From contig NZ_KB899044.1 in the NCBI RefSeq assembly GCF_000377985.1, positions 124,001 through 188,000 on the forward strand: a DNA stretch of 64,000 nt, in the 5' to 3' direction. A program made the position numbers and the translations under genes. Each line of letters begins with the position of its first letter. Within the stretch, counting starts at the first letter, position 1. This stretch comes from Sporolactobacillus vineae DSM 21990 = SL153 (GTDB lineage Bacteria; Bacillota; Bacilli; Bacillales; Sporolactobacillaceae). This document shows positions 18,389 to 28,463 of this stretch, in pieces. A model generated the notes under the pieces. That model searched no databases and was not told the origin of the DNA. It was given only the letters and a program-made list of their open reading frames with translations.

Positions 18389-19426
18389 TCAAAGATGTTT
18401 TTCGACAAACGAAAAGATGCCGGAAAAATAACGTTCAGGGTGAACGAAGGACGATGAAGCGTGAGGCGCGTCCTTGATGATCATCAGCTCTTTGTCCACC
18501 GGTGCCGCCTCATATACCTTATAAACCATTTCTGTCGGCACATAGGTGTCCTTCTCCCCGTGGATGAACAGCATCGGAACACAGGCCTTCTTCAGCTGTT
18601 CGACGGAGGATGCCTGATAGATGCTGAAGCCGGCTTTATTTCGGATCGCCCGGTCGGCGAGCGGAAGCACAGGAAACTTCGGCAGTGAATAGAGCTGATG
18701 CAGCTCGTAGGAAAATTCATCGGCGACGGATGTATAGCCGCAGTCTTCAATGATCGCAGCAACATTCTCCGGAAGTTTTTCACCGGCCGTCATCATCGCC
18801 GTCGCCGCACCCATTGAGATGCCGAAAATAACGATCCGGGCTTCCGGATCCTCGGCGATGATTTTATGAATCCACCCGACGACGTCGAGCCGGTCGTCCC
18901 AGCCCATACCGATGTAGTCCCCCTCGCTCTTGCCGGCGCCGCGCAGATCCGGTACGAGCGCATTGAACCCTCGCTGCGCGAATTTAGCCGTGAAAAAGAA
19001 CATGTCGCTGCCTTCATTCATGTAGCCATGCAGCGGGATTACCCAACGGTGGCTGTCCGGATGGACAAGGAACCGGTAGCCGTGCAGTTTCAGATGGTCA
19101 TTAGATTCCAGATACACTTCTTCGGGGTGATGTTCGTTCGTGAATTTTTCCATGAACGCCTTTTGGTTCTCAAGCGTATCCTTGACAACCTGCGGAATTT
19201 CCCCGATATTCTGTGCGGAGCGCAGTGAACCCTCCAGCTCCGTTTTGTCATTACGTGCAATCGCCAGTTTATAAAAATGCCGGCCAATCACGTCGCCTGC
19301 CACTTTGAAGAACGCGGCCGTACTGGTCAGCACAACCGACGAGATCAGCAGATCTTTGCGTACATTCCGTTTTTCCTTCGCTGTTTTTCTTTCATCACCG
19401 GACAGCGCCGGTTCATTCATTCCCAT
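18389..19426 (-). CDS. Membrane-anchored alpha/beta hydrolase (YqkD-like)
   Basis: A serine hydrolase of 345 residues with one N-terminal membrane segment (about 25-45, LLISSVVLTSTAAFFKVAGDVI) and a hydrolase domain outside or at the membrane. The nucleophile elbow is GISMG, the acid lies in GEKDTYVP and the histidine in APHASS. The oxyanion region is LHGYMNEGSD. It resembles B. subtilis YqkD, whose substrate is unknown. The start at 19426 follows GGGGTGA; the frame extends 17 codons upstream without an SD. Confidence 0.8.
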   Translation of the reverse strand: MGMNEPALSGDERKTAKEKRNVRKDLLISSVVLTSTAAFFKVAGDVIGRHFYKLAIARNDKTELEGSLRSAQNIGEIPQVVKDTLENQKAFMEKFTNEHHPEEVYLESNDHLKLHGYRFLVHPDSHRWVIPLHGYMNEGSDMFFFTAKFAQRGFNALVPDLRGAGKSEGDYIGMGWDDRLDVVGWIHKIIAEDPEARIVIFGISMGAATAMMTAGEKLPENVAAIIEDCGYTSVADEFSYELHQLYSLPKFPVLPLADRAIRNKAGFSIYQASSVEQLKKACVPMLFIHGEKDTYVPTEMVYKVYEAAPVDKELMIIKDAPHASSSFVHPERYFSGIFSFVEKHL

Positions 19427-19599
19427 AAAATTCACCCCGTGAGACACCGGCATGGGAATCCGCCAGTTATTTTTCAACCTTATTACTCATTACTATTATT
19501 CTATAACGAAAATGCATCGGAAGGAAGTCGTCTATGGATCGATTTTCATGAATTCACAGATTTTCTGCTGAACCAACCGTCCTTAAAAAATGAAGAACA

Positions 19600-19633
19600 G
19601 CAGCAGGTATCTGTTTCACCGGACACCTGCTGC
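19600..19633 (-). terminator. Terminator-like hairpin after the 60-residue ORF
   Basis: GCAGCAGGT/ACCTGCTGC with a 16-nt loop; on the minus strand it is followed by TGTTCTTC and then six T. Confidence 0.5.
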
Positions 19634-19645
19634 CTGATCATCTGT

Positions 19646-19828
19646 TTAATGCTGGTGATGGTTTTTGAAAAAGATATTGTTCAGGAAAAATTTACTCTGT
19701 TTGATCGGGATCTCATAAACCTGTTCCCATTTTTCAGCGATTTCTTCGGGGCTGCTATCCATAAGCTTTTTCTTTTCCTGATTACTCAGATTATTGACAA
19801 TACTATTCAGCTTTTCGGTCTCATCCAT
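19646..19828 (-). CDS. Small protein of unknown function (60 residues)
   Basis: I do not recognise a family. The product is hydrophilic and helical in its N-terminal half (ETEKLNSIVNNLSNQEKKKLM) and ends in a His-rich tail (KNHHQH). It has its own SD (AAGGGGAG, 9 nt before the ATG at 19828) and a hairpin downstream, which argues for a real gene. An ATG three codons earlier lies inside the SD. Confidence 0.5.
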   Translation of the reverse strand: MDETEKLNSIVNNLSNQEKKKLMDSSPEEIAEKWEQVYEIPIKQSKFFLNNIFFKNHHQH

Positions 19829-20154
19829 GACCTTCATCTCCCCTTAAAAAATGCAGAACTGGTTAACAAGTTTCAATGTGTTCTTAATCCCTCCGTTTGC
19901 CTTTGCCTATTATAGCGCTTTAAACTGTTTTCCGCAGAGTCGGCGCTCGTTAATTTTAGGCTGGTCACCCCCCCTTAGCGTATGCCGGGGAAGCAGCAAT
20001 CAAACCGAGAAAATAAGTTTCGAAGGAAACGGTTCCAGGATACTCGTGCAATAGAGGCACGATTCGCGTAAAATAATAACGTGCGGGGAATCCGTAGAAC
20101 CTGGAATAAACCCGGGCATACCTTCTTCACACTGATTTTTAATATGAAGCGGAG
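19829..20154 (+). other. hemE leader region with a potential three-way-junction RNA fold
   Basis: No gene seen. Within 20033-20106 an outer pair TTCCAGG (20033-20039) / CCTGGAA (20100-20106) encloses a hairpin CGTGC-N7-GCACG (20045-20061) and a GATTC/GAATC helix (20061-20065 with 20088-20092). That gives a compact three-way junction about 50 bp before hemE. It does not match a riboswitch class I can name. It could be a leader element or chance. Confidence 0.25.
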
Positions 20155-21210
20155 ATGAATCTTCTGTTCAATGATGTTTTCTTAAAAGCATGCCGCAAGC
20201 AACCGGTACCTTACACACCGGTCTGGTACATGAGACAGGCGGGCCGCTATCAGAAAGAGTATCGGGCGATACGCAAGCGCTATTCATTCTTTGAGATCTG
20301 CCGGCACCCGGAAATCTGTGCTCAGGTGACCCGCCTCCCGGTGGAAAAACTGGGTGTCGATGCCGCCATTCTTTTTTCCGATATCATGACGCCAATTAAG
20401 GCCCGAGGCATCGATGTAAAACTGGTCGAAGGGGTCGGTCCGGTGTTCTCCCGGCCGATCCGTTCCGGAGCCGATTTTGCCCGCTGGCGTTCGCTGGATG
20501 TTGCCCGCGATCTGCCTTTTGTTCTTGATTCGGTATCGCTCCTCCATCAGCAGCTGGAGGTGCCGCTGATCGGGTTTGCGGGTGCTCCTTTCACACTGGC
20601 CAGTTATCTGATCGAGGGCGGTCCGTCCCGGAACTATCACAAGACGAAAGGATTTATGTATGCGCACCCGGAAGACTGGGACGCTCTGATGAGCGATCTG
20701 GCGGAAATGACGCTCAGCTACCTGATCGCCCAGATCAGCGCCGGTGCCCAGGCCGTACAGGTTTTTGATTCCTGGGTCGGTGCTCTGAGTGCAGCAGACT
20801 ATCAGACGTTTATCGCGCCGGCAATGAAAAAAATCTTCTCCGGTCTGCAGGAAACCGGTGCAGTCAGCCTGTATTTTGCCGCCGGTGCCGGTCACCTGCT
20901 GAAAGAGTGGAACAAATTCCCGGTCGACGTTCTCTCGTTTGACTGGCGAGTGTCACCGGAGGATCTCGTGACATCGGGCATCACCAAGGCGGTTCAGGGG
21001 AATCTTGATCCTTCCCTGCTGCTCGCGCCGCAGCATCTGATCGAGAGCCGGGCAGCCGCCCTTCTCGATCAGATGCAGAGCCGTCCGGGCTACATATTCA
21101 ATCTTGGTCATGGCGTCTTTCCGGAAGTCAGAGAAGAGGCGCTGCAGGCTCTGACACGTTTCGTGCATCACTATTCCGAACAAAAAGAAAATGACAAAGA
21201 AACCACCTGA
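20155..21210 (+). CDS. hemE: Uroporphyrinogen decarboxylase
   Basis: Decarboxylates uroporphyrinogen III to coproporphyrinogen III. Family signatures are clear: TPVWYMRQAGRYQKEYR at the N-terminus, GFAGAPFTLASYLIEGG, FDSWVGALS and GHGVFPEV at the end. Length 351 is standard. GCGGAG abuts the ATG, so initiation at the CTG three codons on (20164, 9-nt spacing) cannot be excluded. It stands alone, convergent with hemACDBL; its TGA is part of the terminator stem. Confidence 0.95.
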   Translation: MNLLFNDVFLKACRKQPVPYTPVWYMRQAGRYQKEYRAIRKRYSFFEICRHPEICAQVTRLPVEKLGVDAAILFSDIMTPIKARGIDVKLVEGVGPVFSRPIRSGADFARWRSLDVARDLPFVLDSVSLLHQQLEVPLIGFAGAPFTLASYLIEGGPSRNYHKTKGFMYAHPEDWDALMSDLAEMTLSYLIAQISAGAQAVQVFDSWVGALSAADYQTFIAPAMKKIFSGLQETGAVSLYFAAGAGHLLKEWNKFPVDVLSFDWRVSPEDLVTSGITKAVQGNLDPSLLLAPQHLIESRAAALLDQMQSRPGYIFNLGHGVFPEVREEALQALTRFVHHYSEQKENDKETT

Positions 21211-21234
21211 ACGTTGCTTCAGGTGGTTTCTTTT
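21199..21234 (+). terminator. hemE terminator overlapping the stop codon
   Basis: A 12-bp stem 21199-21210 / 21219-21230 with an 8-nt loop and TTTT. The left arm contains the hemE TGA. Being symmetric, it may also end hemL transcripts. Confidence 0.85.
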
Positions 21235-21267
21235 CGCCAAATTCTTATTTATTGAAAGATTTATCTG

Positions 21268-22557
21268 TCACGATTCGGCAACCTTGCGGAACGCATTCCG
21301 TGCGGCGGCAATCGTCCGGTCAAGGTCTTCAGTTGAATGCCGGGTTGACAGAAACAGCGATTCGAATTGCGACGGCGGCAGCGAGATTCCCTGTCTGATC
21401 ATCGCCGAAAAATAGGTTTTGAAATGGTTTAGATTCGACGACCTGGCCGATGTGTAATCCGTTACCTTCTGATCGGTGAAGAAGAAAGACATCATGGCAC
21501 CGACATCGTTTACGGTCAGCGGAACACCGTAGTTGGCCGCCGCCCGGCGATAGCCTTCTGCCAGATAAGCTGCCTGTTTGCGAAAGACCGTATAGTCCTC
21601 CGGTCTGAGCTGCGACAAGGTCATATAACCGGCAGCCATCGCCAGCGGATTCCCTGAAAGTGTACCGGCCTGATAGACCGGTCCTGCCGGGGCAACCTGC
21701 CTCATGATTTCACTTTTGCCCCCGTAAGCGCCCACCGGCAGGCCACCGCCGATCACTTTACCCAGCGTTGTCAGATCCGGCGTCACCCCATAATAACCCT
21801 GGGCACAATCGTAAGCAACACGGAATCCGGTCATTACTTCATCAAAAATGAGCAGAGCACCGCAGTCTTTCGTGATTTTTCTGAGAAACTCCAGGAAACC
21901 GGGCTGCGGCGGAACGACGCCCATATTGCCGGACACCGGTTCGACAATAACACAGGCAATCTCCTGCCCGAACTTTTTAAAAACTTCATCAACGCGATCC
22001 GGGTCATTGTAAGGAACAGTCAGCGTATCCTCTGCAAGCTGTACCGGTACGCCCGGACTGTCCGGCAAACCGAGGGTGGCCACGCCGGAACCGGCCTTGA
22101 TCAGCAGTGAATCAGAGCTCCCATGATAACTGCCTTCGAATTTCAGAATTTTATCGCGTCCGGTGTAGCCGCGGGCCAGACGGATTGCGCTCATCGTTGC
22201 TTCAGTGCCGGAATTAACCATACGGATCATTTCGATCGACGGCACACGTGCCTTTACCAGTTCCGCCAGCTTCGTCTCCAGAACGTGCGGTGCCCCGAAA
22301 CCGAACCCTTTATCCGCTGTCTCTTTGACAAACGCGAGTACCTTCTCATCGGCATGTCCGAGGATCAGCGGACCCCAGCTCAGCACATAGTCAATGTACT
22401 CGTTGCCGTCCAGATCATAGACTTTCGAGCCCTTCCCATGATCCATATAAATCGGATCCAGATCAACCGATGAAAAGGCGCGGACCGGACTGTTGACGCC
22501 GCCCGGCATCGATTTGCCGGCTTCCCTGAAAGCTGCGGCCGATTTACTGAAGTCCAT
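21268..22557 (-). CDS. hemL: Glutamate-1-semialdehyde 2,1-aminomutase
   Basis: PLP enzyme making 5-aminolevulinate from glutamate-1-semialdehyde. Class III aminotransferase features are visible: [10 protein letters not shown] at the N-terminus, [20 protein letters not shown], and [15 protein letters not shown] with the Schiff-base lysine. Length 429. Last gene of the hemACDBL operon, 3 bp after hemB. Confidence 0.97.
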   Translation of the reverse strand: MDFSKSAAAFREAGKSMPGGVNSPVRAFSSVDLDPIYMDHGKGSKVYDLDGNEYIDYVLSWGPLILGHADEKVLAFVKETADKGFGFGAPHVLETKLAELVKARVPSIEMIRMVNSGTEATMSAIRLARGYTGRDKILKFEGSYHGSSDSLLIKAGSGVATLGLPDSPGVPVQLAEDTLTVPYNDPDRVDEVFKKFGQEIACVIVEPVSGNMGVVPPQPGFLEFLRKITKDCGALLIFDEVMTGFRVAYDCAQGYYGVTPDLTTLGKVIGGGLPVGAYGGKSEIMRQVAPAGPVYQAGTLSGNPLAMAAGYMTLSQLRPEDYTVFRKQAAYLAEGYRRAAANYGVPLTVNDVGAMMSFFFTDQKVTDYTSARSSNLNHFKTYFSAMIRQGISLPPSQFESLFLSTRHSTEDLDRTIAAARNAFRKVAES

Positions 22558-22560
22558 AAT

Positions 22561-23550
22561 TTATCCCTCTTCTGCAAGCCAGCGGCAGGCATCCTTGGCG
22601 TGATAGGTAATAATCATGTCGGCTCCGGCGCGTTTCATTCCGGTCAGTGATTCGAGGACGACCGCCTTCTCGTCAATCCAGCCGTTCCGGGCTGCAGCCT
22701 TCACCATCGCGTATTCTCCGCTTACATTATAGGCAACCAGCGGCAGGTTCACCTGATTCCGTACATCACGGAGAACATCAAGATACGGCAGTGCCGGTTT
22801 CACGATGATCATGTCGGCCCCTTCACGGACATCGGATTCCGCTTCCCGCAGTGCTTCGCGCCGATTGGCCGGATCCATCTGGTAGGTCTTCCGGTTGCCA
22901 AATTTCGGCGCGCTTTCGGCTGCATCGCGGAACGGACCGAAGTAGGCCGATGCGTATTTAACTGCATAAGACATGATCGGAATCTGCGTGAAGCCGGCCT
23001 CATCAAGACCTTCACGAATTGCGGCAACAAATCCGTCCATCATATTTGACGGAGCAATAATATCGGCGCCGGCCTCAGCCTGGGAAACAGCGGTCTTTAC
23101 AAGATAAGGCAGACTTTCATCGTTGTCCACGTCGCCATCATGAACAATGCCGCAATGGCCGTGATCCGTGTACTCGCACATGCAGGTGTCGGCGATGACC
23201 ACAAGATCCGGAAAATTCTTCTTCGTCTGGCGGATCGCCCGCTGAACGATCCCCTGATCGTCATACGCACCTGAACCGACGGCATCTTTCACTTTAGGCA
23301 CCCCGAAAAAGATCACTGATGGAATGCCAAGGGATGTGACTTCGCTGAGTTCATCATCCAGACGGTCCAGTGAATACTGGTAGACGTTCGGCATCGACTT
23401 GATCTCCGATTTGCTATTTGTCTTTTCATCCGTGACAAAAATCGGATAAATAAAGTCCGACGGCCGGATAAATGTCTCGCGGACCATCTCTCTGATTACC
23501 GGTGTCCGTCTCAGTCGGCGGTGACGGTCAAATTTAAGATTGCTGTTCAT
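22561..23550 (-). CDS. hemB: Delta-aminolevulinic acid dehydratase (porphobilinogen synthase)
   Basis: Condenses two 5-aminolevulinates to porphobilinogen. Visible are the metal-site [12 protein letters not shown], the lysine region [18 protein letters not shown] and the second lysine in [24 protein letters not shown] has the Cys triad of zinc-dependent enzymes. The frame extends to 23592 but AAGGAAG precedes the ATG at 23550 (330 residues). It overlaps hemD by 17 bp. Confidence 0.96.
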   Translation of the reverse strand: MNSNLKFDRHRRLRRTPVIREMVRETFIRPSDFIYPIFVTDEKTNSKSEIKSMPNVYQYSLDRLDDELSEVTSLGIPSVIFFGVPKVKDAVGSGAYDDQGIVQRAIRQTKKNFPDLVVIADTCMCEYTDHGHCGIVHDGDVDNDESLPYLVKTAVSQAEAGADIIAPSNMMDGFVAAIREGLDEAGFTQIPIMSYAVKYASAYFGPFRDAAESAPKFGNRKTYQMDPANRREALREAESDVREGADMIIVKPALPYLDVLRDVRNQVNLPLVAYNVSGEYAMVKAAARNGWIDEKAVVLESLTGMKRAGADMIITYHAKDACRWLAEEG

Positions 23551-24349
23551 TGTCAAGACTTCCTTTTTTATGATAGTAATTAGCCAGCGCATCGATCAGA
23601 TCAATGGCTGTAAATTGATTTGGGACAACTTCGGGTCTGTAGCCGAATGCTTTCACTGCGTCGGCAGTGGCCGGTCCGATGACGGCAACGGTGCATTGTG
23701 TTAGCGCACTGCGCCAGAGCGCTTCCGGGAGAAGGTATGTAAAAAAGCGGACCGCCGACGGGCTGGCAAAAGTGATCGCCGACAAACGGCGCGACCGAAT
23801 CGTTTCTTCGAGCTGGTCCCTGTTTGTTTCGTTGGCCACCGTCTGATACAGAACGCAGCCTGTCACTTCGATATTCTGATTCCGGAGCGCTTCAAACCAG
23901 CCTGTATCCGACAGGGAACCGAGCGGGACGGCGACCCGGGCTGCGCTGATCTTCTTCGTTGAGAAAGCAGTCACGATGCCCCGAGCATTGAAATGGTCCG
24001 GGATAAAATCAGCTTCCAGCCCGTAGTTTTTAAGACGCTCAGCCGTCTTCTTCCCTACAGCTGCCAGTTTCACTTGGCTCAGCCGCTCACGCCGGTCAAG
24101 CACACGCATGAAAAAATCAAGGCTGTTGCTGCTGGTGAAAATCAGCCAGTCGGCCTGTTCCACATCCCTGAGCCACGCGCTCCGTGAGGCGTCGGCCAGA
24201 GGCGCCCGGCGATAGGCAATCAGCGGAACTGTTATCGCTTCTCCTCCATAGGCGTGAATTCTGTCGATCATTGCTGCGGACTGGTGCCGTGCACGTGTCA
24301 CGAGCACCTGTTTTCCATCCAAGTAAGGCGGCAGAGACAGACTTGGCAT
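23534..24349 (-). CDS. hemD: Uroporphyrinogen-III synthase
   Basis: Closes and inverts ring D of hydroxymethylbilane to uroporphyrinogen III. The fold has two alternating domains and low conservation. Supporting motifs are [10 protein letters not shown] near the start, [25 protein letters not shown] and [21 protein letters not shown]. Operon position between hemC and hemB settles the identity. The ATG at 24349 has GGAG 8 nt upstream; a GTG at 24358 overlaps the hemC stop. Confidence 0.9.
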   Translation of the reverse strand: MPSLSLPPYLDGKQVLVTRARHQSAAMIDRIHAYGGEAITVPLIAYRRAPLADASRSAWLRDVEQADWLIFTSSNSLDFFMRVLDRRERLSQVKLAAVGKKTAERLKNYGLEADFIPDHFNARGIVTAFSTKKISAARVAVPLGSLSDTGWFEALRNQNIEVTGCVLYQTVANETNRDQLEETIRSRRLSAITFASPSAVRFFTYLLPEALWRSALTQCTVAVIGPATADAVKAFGYRPEVVPNQFTAIDLIDALANYYHKKGSLDNEQQS

Positions 24350-24354
24350 CCCCG

Positions 24355-25272
24355 TCACTCCAGTCCGAGCTCAGCCAGAATTTTTGCCGCTCCCCGGTTG
24401 AGCAGATCCTCGGCAATCCGGGTCCCGAGAACCACCGGATCGTCTCCTGTGCCATGGCTTTTCAGTACTTTTTTGCCGTCGACCGATGCGACCCGTCCCT
24501 GCAGGTGCAGATGTCCGGCCGCATCGCGTTCACAATAAGCGGCAATTGGCACCTGGCAGCTGCCGTTCAGGCGCTTCAGAAAGGCCCGTTCTGCCCGCAC
24601 CGTCACCGCTGTTTGCTCATGATTAATGCGGTCCAGCAAAGCTTTCAGCCCGATGTCGGATGAACGGCACTCAATCGCCAGCGCCCCCTGTCCGACGGCC
24701 GGAAGCAGGAAATCATAAGGCAGCGCTTCACCGTTCTCCTCAATGCCGAGCCGCTTCATACCTGCTGCGGCCAGGACGATGGCATCGAAATCACCGGATT
24801 TAAGCCGGCTGATCCGAGTCGTAACATTCCCGCGCAGCGGGCGAATGGTCAGATCCGGCCGGACAGAGAGAATCTGTGCGGCGCGCCGCAGGCTGCTTGT
24901 TCCGATCACCGCGCCCGGTTTCAGTTCCTCCAGGCGCCGGTTCTTAGCGGACAGAAGCACATCATGCGGGTCTTCCCGCTCAGGTATTGATGCGATCTCC
25001 AGTCCTTCCGGCAATTCTGCCGGCATATCTTTCATGCTGTGAACGGCAAAATCAATTTCTCCGCCCAGCAAAGCCCGCTCGATCTCTTTCACAAAGAGAC
25101 CCTTTCCTCCGACCCTGGACAGAGCCACATCCTGAATCCGGTCGCCCTTCGTCACAATATGCCGGAGCGTAAATGTAAAATCATTTGTTTTACCGGACAG
25201 GCTGTCGACCACCAGTTGACTTTGAACCAGGGCCAGCCTGCTCTTCCTTGTTCCCACCCGAATCGTTCTCAT
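24355..25272 (-). CDS. hemC: Hydroxymethylbilane synthase (porphobilinogen deaminase)
   Basis: Polymerises four porphobilinogens to hydroxymethylbilane. The N-terminal RVGTRKSRLALVQSQLV and VHSMKDMPAELPEGL are diagnostic. The cysteine that holds the dipyrromethane cofactor is in LNGSCQVPIAAY. The start at 25272 follows GGAGAGA; the frame runs 7 codons further upstream without an SD. 305 residues. Confidence 0.97.
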   Translation of the reverse strand: MRTIRVGTRKSRLALVQSQLVVDSLSGKTNDFTFTLRHIVTKGDRIQDVALSRVGGKGLFVKEIERALLGGEIDFAVHSMKDMPAELPEGLEIASIPEREDPHDVLLSAKNRRLEELKPGAVIGTSSLRRAAQILSVRPDLTIRPLRGNVTTRISRLKSGDFDAIVLAAAGMKRLGIEENGEALPYDFLLPAVGQGALAIECRSSDIGLKALLDRINHEQTAVTVRAERAFLKRLNGSCQVPIAAYCERDAAGHLHLQGRVASVDGKKVLKSHGTGDDPVVLGTRIAEDLLNRGAAKILAELGLE

Positions 25273-25334
25273 GATTGACTCTCTCCACTTCATTTTTCAC
25301 CATCTGTACCCGTTCCGCATAAAGAAAAAGAGCT

Positions 25335-26678
25335 TCAGGAGATGCTTCCGTTGAGCTCTTTTGAAGGCGATGCGGCCGCGTCAGCTTGTTTTCCGCTCAT
25401 TCCGGAATGGGCAGCTTCCTCAATATCAAAGATTTCGGCAAAATGCTCGATGGCATGCTTCCCATGTTCGCTTCCTGACAGTTCTTTGATGCGGGTAATC
25501 GGTTCCCGCAGCAGCTGATTAATCATACTTTTGGCCTGTTTGCTGAAAACTTTGCGCTCCCGCTCGGTCAGTTCAGGCAATTTGTGATCGATCCGTTCCA
25601 TCATTTCAGAGTGAATGGAAAGTGCCTTTTCGCGCAGCGCGGAGATCACCGGAACCACGCCCAATGTATGCAGCCACTCGGCATACCGGTCCATCTGCGC
25701 GGTGATCAGCGGCGTGATCCGTTCGGCTGCCCTGCGCCTCGCCTCGAGATTCTGATCGACAATCCGCTCCAGGTCATCAATATCGAACAACCGCACCTGT
25801 TCCAGACGCGCCGTTTCCGGGTCGATATTGCGCGGCACACCAATATCCACCAGAATCAGCGGCCGGGTATCCCGCGCTGCAAGCAATGGCGCGAGACTTG
25901 CCTTAGTAATCAGGTAATCCGGTGACGACGTGGACGCAAAGACAATATCGCTGCCGGCAATCGATGCATCCAGTGATGCAAAAGGAACGGACCGGCCGTG
26001 AAACTGACCGGCCAGACGGTCTGCCTTTTCTTTTGTACGGTTGATGACCGTCAGATGGCGGACGCCGCTGCTCATCAGATGCTTCAGCGCCAGACAGCTC
26101 ATCTCGCCGGCACCGATCATCAGGACCGATTTTTCATTGAGCGGTCCGGTCACGTCCTGCAGCAGCTTCACCGCCGCGTAGCTCACCGAGACCGGATGAT
26201 CATTGATCTGCGTTTCATCCTGGGCATGTTTGGCGACAGTCAGGGCCTGTTTAAACAATTCATTAAAAAGAGTCCCGGTCGTCCCGAGCTGCTGGGCCGT
26301 CAGAAACGCGTGGCGCACCTGTCCGAGAATCTGCGTCTCGCCGAGCACCATGGAATCCAGCCCGCAGGTCACCCGAAAAAGATGGCGGATCGCCTCCTGG
26401 TCTTCCCTGAGGACGAGAAACGGTTTCAGCGATTCCGGCGTGAGATGAAACCAGCCGGCAAAATACTGCTTCGTGTAATAGCGTCCTGTATGCAGCTGAT
26501 CACACACAACATAGATCTCGGTACGATTACAGGTCGACAGGATCACTGTTTCAAAGATGCTCTTTGTTTCTCTGAGCCCGGTCAGTGCCTTTTCAAGTTC
26601 TGCAGCCGGGAACGTCAGTGCTTCTCTGACCCGTACCGGTGTATTTTTATAGTCGACGCCGACTGATAGAATGTGCAT
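25335..26678 (-). CDS. hemA: Glutamyl-tRNA reductase
   Basis: Reduces Glu-tRNA to glutamate-1-semialdehyde, the committed step of tetrapyrrole synthesis. The catalytic cysteine is in ILSTCNRTEIYVV; GETQILGQVR and the Rossmann loop MIGAGEMSCLALKHL follow. A helical dimerisation tail ends the protein, with a somewhat long, acidic, Ala/Ser-rich C-terminus (447 residues). First gene of hemA-hemC-hemD-hemB-hemL. In Bacillus hemX follows hemA; here only 62 bp separate hemA and hemC. Confidence 0.97.
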   Translation of the reverse strand: MHILSVGVDYKNTPVRVREALTFPAAELEKALTGLRETKSIFETVILSTCNRTEIYVVCDQLHTGRYYTKQYFAGWFHLTPESLKPFLVLREDQEAIRHLFRVTCGLDSMVLGETQILGQVRHAFLTAQQLGTTGTLFNELFKQALTVAKHAQDETQINDHPVSVSYAAVKLLQDVTGPLNEKSVLMIGAGEMSCLALKHLMSSGVRHLTVINRTKEKADRLAGQFHGRSVPFASLDASIAGSDIVFASTSSPDYLITKASLAPLLAARDTRPLILVDIGVPRNIDPETARLEQVRLFDIDDLERIVDQNLEARRRAAERITPLITAQMDRYAEWLHTLGVVPVISALREKALSIHSEMMERIDHKLPELTERERKVFSKQAKSMINQLLREPITRIKELSGSEHGKHAIEHFAEIFDIEEAAHSGMSGKQADAAASPSKELNGSIS

Positions 26679-27046
26679 GAATCAAGTCTTTCTCCTTTCT
26701 TCGCAATCTTAACCGCTTTCTCAAACATAACAAATCAGAGCGGAGATTAAAAGTATACGTGATTAAAGTGTACGAATTGTCACACGTATGTCAAATTTAT
26801 GCGATGAAAATATAACCGTATCCATTATATAACGTGCGATCGGTATATGGCATGCCTGTGCCTGACAACCATTAAATGATCTGTTGCTGACGTCATCGAA
26901 CTTTCTGAAGCAGAAAAATAATTTCCATATAAATGAGCGGCTTTTGACAAATCTATTCCCATCGGTCCATAAAAGTTTTATATTAAACAGTAAATGTTAT
27001 TTTTCATTACATCTTATTGATGATTCAAACCCGGGGAGGTTATTTT
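26679..27046. promoter_or_regulatory. Divergent hemA / codB control region
   Basis: No gene. Toward codB: TTGACA (26944-26949), 18 nt, CATAAA (26968-26973). Toward hemA an imperfect 18-bp palindrome (plus strand 26777-26794, TTGnCAnACGTnTGnCAA) covers a minus-strand TTGACA and resembles sites of the Rex/CRP-FNR kind without matching either exactly. I could not settle the hemA -10 box. Confidence 0.4.
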
Positions 27047-28450
27047 GTGTCAAATGAACTGTCACGCTCCATTAATCCTGTCGCTGCACCATCTGTGACG
27101 AAAAAAGAATATGGAGCGACTGAGCGTGTGCCCCACTCAGCGGCACGCAATATGTCGTTCTGGGACATGCTCGCGACCTGGATCGGAGCAAATGCCAACA
27201 ACGGCACGTGGTACATCGGCGGCGTTATGGCCGGACTCGCGTTCGGCGGTGCGATCGCGGTCACGCTGATCGCCAATCCGATCGCCTACTTTTTTATGGC
27301 ACTGGTCGGCTATATGGGCTACAAAGCCGGAACCTCAACAATGGCGCTGACACGTCCGTCTTTCGGAATCCGCGGCAGCAAGCTGCCGAGTGCAATCAAC
27401 CTGACGTCCTTCGTCGGCTGGACGGCCGTCAATACCTTTATTGCCGCCATTTCGATCAGCTTCCTGCTGAAAGGCAGTCTCGGCTGGCCAGCATTCGGTG
27501 AAAAGGGCAGTGCAAAATCAATGATTGTCGGCATTTTGATCATGAGTGTGCTTCACCTCATCTCCATCTCGCTCGGCCACCGTTCCGTCAAAATGATTGA
27601 GCGGTTCGGCATGATCCTGATTGGTGTTCTGGGCATCTGGGAAACGATTGTCGTGCTCAGGAATGTCTCTTTCAGCCAGATTCTCAGCTGGCATCCGTCT
27701 GTTGCCTCATCACTTCCATTCGGCAGTGCCATGGATACGATGGCCGCATTCAGCCTCGCCTGGATTCCGGCGATCGCTGAATTCACCCGCTACACGAAAC
27801 GAAGGGCAAGCGCCACGGTCGCTCCGATGATCGGCGCCAATGTCGGCCTGTTCTGGTTCGCTTTTGTCGGCATCATCGCAACGATCGCGACGGCTGTCGC
27901 CAGCGGTACTTTCGATCCGAACAACTCGGATCCGAGCACGATCGCCAGCAAACTCGGTCTCGGCTGGCTGGCCATGGTTGTCATTATCCTGACGAGCACG
28001 ACCGCAAATGCCGTCAATCTGATGGCAGCCGGCATCACGCTGACGAACATTTCGAAAAAAATCAAACCGATTACCGCCCTCTGGGTGTCGACGATCGCCG
28101 CCGTTCTGCTCACCTTCGTCCCGCTGCTGTTCGGGACCTTTCTCGATGCGTTCATTTCCTTTCTGGATTATCTCGGCATGGTGCTCGGCCCGCTGATCGG
28201 CATCATGGTGACCGACTTTTTCATTGTCCGGAAACGAAACTATGATGTGCCGGCTTTTGAAGAAGTTAAAGGTAAATACTGGTATTCCAGCGGTTTTTAC
28301 TGGGCCGGACTGATTGCCTGGGCGATCGGCGTCGTTGCATTCGTTCTATTACACAACCTGCCATTCTTTAAGGCAACAACCGGTGCAACTTATCCGGTGC
28401 TGATCCTTTCCGGACTGCTCTACTGGCTCTTTACACGAATTCATAAGTAA
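27047..28450 (+). CDS. codB: Cytosine/purine permease of the NCS1 family (CodB-like)
   Basis: Membrane carrier with about 12 helices, importing cytosine with a cation. NCS1 features: N-terminal amphipathic stretch, [15 protein letters not shown] in the first helix, [11 protein letters not shown], and a C-terminal NPF-less end. The frame opens at 27017, but GGGGAGG lies 7 nt before the GTG at 27047 (467 residues). It precedes codA by 13 bp, so uptake and deamination of cytosine are co-expressed. Confidence 0.9.
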   Translation: MSNELSRSINPVAAPSVTKKEYGATERVPHSAARNMSFWDMLATWIGANANNGTWYIGGVMAGLAFGGAIAVTLIANPIAYFFMALVGYMGYKAGTSTMALTRPSFGIRGSKLPSAINLTSFVGWTAVNTFIAAISISFLLKGSLGWPAFGEKGSAKSMIVGILIMSVLHLISISLGHRSVKMIERFGMILIGVLGIWETIVVLRNVSFSQILSWHPSVASSLPFGSAMDTMAAFSLAWIPAIAEFTRYTKRRASATVAPMIGANVGLFWFAFVGIIATIATAVASGTFDPNNSDPSTIASKLGLGWLAMVVIILTSTTANAVNLMAAGITLTNISKKIKPITALWVSTIAAVLLTFVPLLFGTFLDAFISFLDYLGMVLGPLIGIMVTDFFIVRKRNYDVPAFEEVKGKYWYSSGFYWAGLIAWAIGVVAFVLLHNLPFFKATTGATYPVLILSGLLYWLFTRIHK

Positions 28451-28463
28451 CGAGGTCTTAAAT

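Noticed and set aside
26824-26900. Purine-riboswitch-like loops (TATATGG and CCATTAAATG) before codB
   Set aside because: The ligand-binding junction (UUUCUACC-like) is missing, the P2 and P3 stems do not close well, and the likely codB promoter lies downstream of it.
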